A DNA stretch of 7,862 nucleotides. Origin: Campylobacterota bacterium. GTDB taxonomy: Bacteria; Campylobacterota; Campylobacteria; Campylobacterales; Sulfurovaceae. Where the stretch lies: positions 1 to 7,862 of the forward strand of contig WFMX01000328.1 of the NCBI GenBank assembly GCA_015488875.1, given 5' to 3'. Position numbers and translations under genes: made by a program. Positions 5,885-7,862 of this stretch are shown here, in pieces. Under the pieces are notes generated by a model. The model searched no databases and was not told the origin of the DNA. It worked only from the letters and a program-made list of their open reading frames with translations. Each line of letters opens with the position of its first letter. Within the stretch, counting starts at the first letter, position 1.

Positions 5885-7862
5885 ATGAAGATATTATATG
5901 TAAAAAACAGCAATACAAGGGCAAAAGAGTTTCAACTCACGACAACAATCTATGAAGTTGATGGTCAAAAATATGTCGAAAAAGAGGCAAGCAACAAAGA
6001 TGCTATCCCTCATATCAAAAAAATGGCAGAAAACTATGAAAAGCTCTCAGCGGCTATCATCAATCCCAAAGTTAAATTGGTACCTATAATAGAGGAAGAT
6101 CATCGCTCTTTAGTCTTTGAATTTATAGATGGTCAAAGCTTGGAAGATCAGTTTCTTCAAGCTACAGAGAGAGATGCGGAAGAGGCATATGGAGTTATAG
6201 ATAAGTATCAAGAGCTTATCCATGGGAGCTTCAAAACTACCAAAGCAGAGAATTTCATAGCTGATGCACTCCAACAAAAAATATTTGGAGAGAGTGTCAA
6301 GATCGCAGATGAGTCTCTACTCTTTGATGGCATATCAAATATAGATATGCTTTTATCCAATATCATACAACGAGATGAGACTCTCTACCTTATCGACTAT
6401 GAGTGGGTTTTTGACTTTCCTGTTTCAGTCGATTATGTGAGATATAGAGCGTTGTCACAGCTAGGCAAAGAAGAGATAGTAGATCACTACTTTAATCCTA
6501 CCGAGATCGAAGCATATAAAAAACAAGAAGAGAGCTTCATATTGGACTATGTACTCAATCAAGATTCGTTTTTCCAAATACAACACAACTATCTCAAAAA
6601 TAGACTCAAACCAGAAGAGGAAATCGAAGAGAGAAGCCGTATCATCAAAGATAAAAGTCAATATATTCAAGAACTAATCGCACAAATCGATGAACTTAAA
6701 GAGATAGCCCAATCAATGAGAATCAAGAATAGAATCAAAAAAATAGCTCCCAAAAGGCTCATCTCTCCACTATTAACAATCCAAAAAAATCCTGCTCTTC
6801 TGAAGAAAGTACTCTACTATGCCAAACGAGGAGAGTTTACTTATCTTTTCAAAAAGATGAGAGAGAAAAATAGCAAGAATCTATCGAAAAGTGAAAATAT
6901 TACCCTCTTAGATCCACAAGAGTATTTCAAAGCATTTGCAGTTGCTGATTATCCTATGGGAGAGCGAGTTATAGATGTCATCATCCCTGTCTATAATGGC
7001 TTTAAGTTTCTCACTCCTCTCTTTGATAGCATAGAGAGGAACACTACGACTCCCTATAGATTGATCGTAGTCAATGATGCTAGTCCTGATGAGCGAGTCA
7101 AGCCACTACTACTAGAGCGACTCAAAAAACATCCAAGTGCCATCTTTGTAGACCATGAGACAAACTTGGGTTTTGTCAAGAGTGTCACAGAAGCCTATAG
7201 CCACACAAGCAGTCACTTTCTCATACTCAATACAGATACAGAAGTGCCATCTCACTGGATAGAACGACTCATGCATCCTATACTCAATATGGAGAGAGTC
7301 GCATCCACTACACCATTTACCAACTCTGGACAGATAGCAAGTTTCCCTAACTTCATCGCTGATAATGATATATTTGAAGCCATGAGCGTAGATGCTCTTG
7401 ACCAACACTTCAAAGGAATCAACCCAGAGAAGTTCTATGCTGAAGTACCTACAGGAGTCGGGTTCTGCATGGGTGTCAACTATGACCTTATCCAAGAAAT
7501 CGGCTTTTTTGTAGAGGAGGAGTTTGGTCGAGGATATGGTGAAGAGAATGACTGGTGTCAAAGAGCTATCACTGCTGGCTATACGAACTTGCTAGTACCC
7601 AATCTTTTTGTATATCACAAACATGGAGGTTCATTCTCAGCAGAAGACAAAGCAAAACTGATGAAAGAGAATGCTATCAAGCTTCTACACAAGCATCCCC
7701 ACTATGATAAAGATGTCGCAAACTATGTCGCTAAAGATCCGCATCAAATATTGAGAAATATCCTTGTCATCGTAGCATCTTCTCATCATGAGCAGGGCTT
7801 GCACCTCATCATAGACCAAGCACTCGGTGGTGGAGCCAACCACTACAGTGGAGACCCCATAG
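5885..7862 (+). CDS. Kinase-like / coiled-coil / GT2 glycosyltransferase fusion, cut by right edge
   Basis: An open frame of 659 codons runs off the window. Residues about 1-230 look like a protein-kinase-like fold. A candidate strand-3 lysine is in YVEKEA (K33), and the hinge-like LVFEFIDGQSLEDQF is at 76-90. SNIDMLLSNII (151-161) gives a candidate catalytic D154 and N159, and YLIDYEWVF (168-176) gives a candidate metal-binding D171. A Lys/Glu-rich, probable coiled-coil helix spans about 242-280. A GT2 glycosyltransferase follows: VIDVIIPVYNG (362-372), VVNDASPD (395-402), LNTDTEVPSHWIERL (448-462, the DxD-type site), VPTGVGFCMG (521-530), YGEENDW (551-557) and YHKHGGSF (577-584), a pattern typical of rhamnosyl- or galactofuranosyl-type enzymes. 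From about residue 622 a new Rossmann-like strand and LIIDQALGGGANHY suggest a further domain, perhaps a second glycosyltransferase. GGAGAG at 5876-5881 supports the ATG. A cytoplasmic or membrane-associated role in glycan assembly is likely. GT2 is firm; the kinase assignment is probable. Confidence 0.85.
   Translation, partial: MKILYVKNSNTRAKEFQLTTTIYEVDGQKYVEKEASNKDAIPHIKKMAENYEKLSAAIINPKVKLVPIIEEDHRSLVFEFIDGQSLEDQFLQATERDAEEAYGVIDKYQELIHGSFKTTKAENFIADALQQKIFGESVKIADESLLFDGISNIDMLLSNIIQRDETLYLIDYEWVFDFPVSVDYVRYRALSQLGKEEIVDHYFNPTEIEAYKKQEESFILDYVLNQDSFFQIQHNYLKNRLKPEEEIEERSRIIKDKSQYIQELIAQIDELKEIAQSMRIKNRIKKIAPKRLISPLLTIQKNPALLKKVLYYAKRGEFTYLFKKMREKNSKNLSKSENITLLDPQEYFKAFAVADYPMGERVIDVIIPVYNGFKFLTPLFDSIERNTTTPYRLIVVNDASPDERVKPLLLERLKKHPSAIFVDHETNLGFVKSVTEAYSHTSSHFLILNTDTEVPSHWIERLMHPILNMERVASTTPFTNSGQIASFPNFIADNDIFEAMSVDALDQHFKGINPEKFYAEVPTGVGFCMGVNYDLIQEIGFFVEEEFGRGYGEENDWCQRAITAGYTNLLVPNLFVYHKHGGSFSAEDKAKLMKENAIKLLHKHPHYDKDVANYVAKDPHQILRNILVIVASSHHEQGLHLIIDQALGGGANHYSGDPI

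Noticed and set aside
7112..7561. Minus-strand 149-codon open frame
   Set aside because: It is antisense to the GT2 module, whose plus-strand frame carries the catalytic motifs; no independent start signal or family match was seen.
1405..7862. A phage-defence island built on the SNF2 protein
   Set aside because: DISARM-like and other SNF2-containing systems need partner nucleases or DNA methylases. The methyltransferase at 4994 resembles a glycan-cluster small-molecule type, lacks a DNA-methylase DPPY/NPPY motif, and is separated by 376 bp.

Overview
The window is AT-rich bacterial DNA. Codon use leans heavily on ATA, AGA, CTA and TAT, the -10 boxes are strong without convincing -35 boxes, and gene content is ordinary chromosomal. 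This fits a Campylobacterota (Epsilonproteobacteria) genome, possibly of the Sulfurovum/Sulfurimonas type. The assignment rests on composition and style alone and is tentative. No tRNA, rRNA, CRISPR array, insertion sequence or transposase was seen.

Left block (1-1404). A minus-strand gene, cut by the left edge, encodes the N-terminal 409 residues of a polytopic DUF2339-type membrane protein. It is divergent from a plus-strand gene at 1405. The 175-bp gap between them holds an extended -10 facing left, two perfect -10 hexamers facing right, and a small dyad just before the second gene.

Middle block (1405-4993). A complete 1070-residue SWIM-zinc-finger SNF2 ATPase occupies 1405-4617. After it come 376 bp without a supportable gene. 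This gap holds a compact island of about 51% G+C (81 of 160 bases at 4741-4900) with two strong hairpins whose loops are mutually complementary. A third, AT-rich dyad and a probable promoter follow, directly ahead of the next gene.

Right block (4994-7862). Two genes on the plus strand look like part of a surface-glycan (O-antigen or capsule type) cluster. The first is a SAM-dependent methyltransferase starting at TTG. The second begins on the base after the first gene's stop codon, in the same reading frame. It encodes a kinase-like domain, a predicted coiled coil, a GT2 glycosyltransferase and the start of a further domain, and runs off the right edge. The order methyltransferase, kinase, coiled coil resembles the O-antigen chain-terminating enzyme WbdD. 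Here it is split after the methyltransferase by a single TAG and fused to a glycosyltransferase. This is the most interesting part of the window, and its role in glycan capping or chain-length control is inference.
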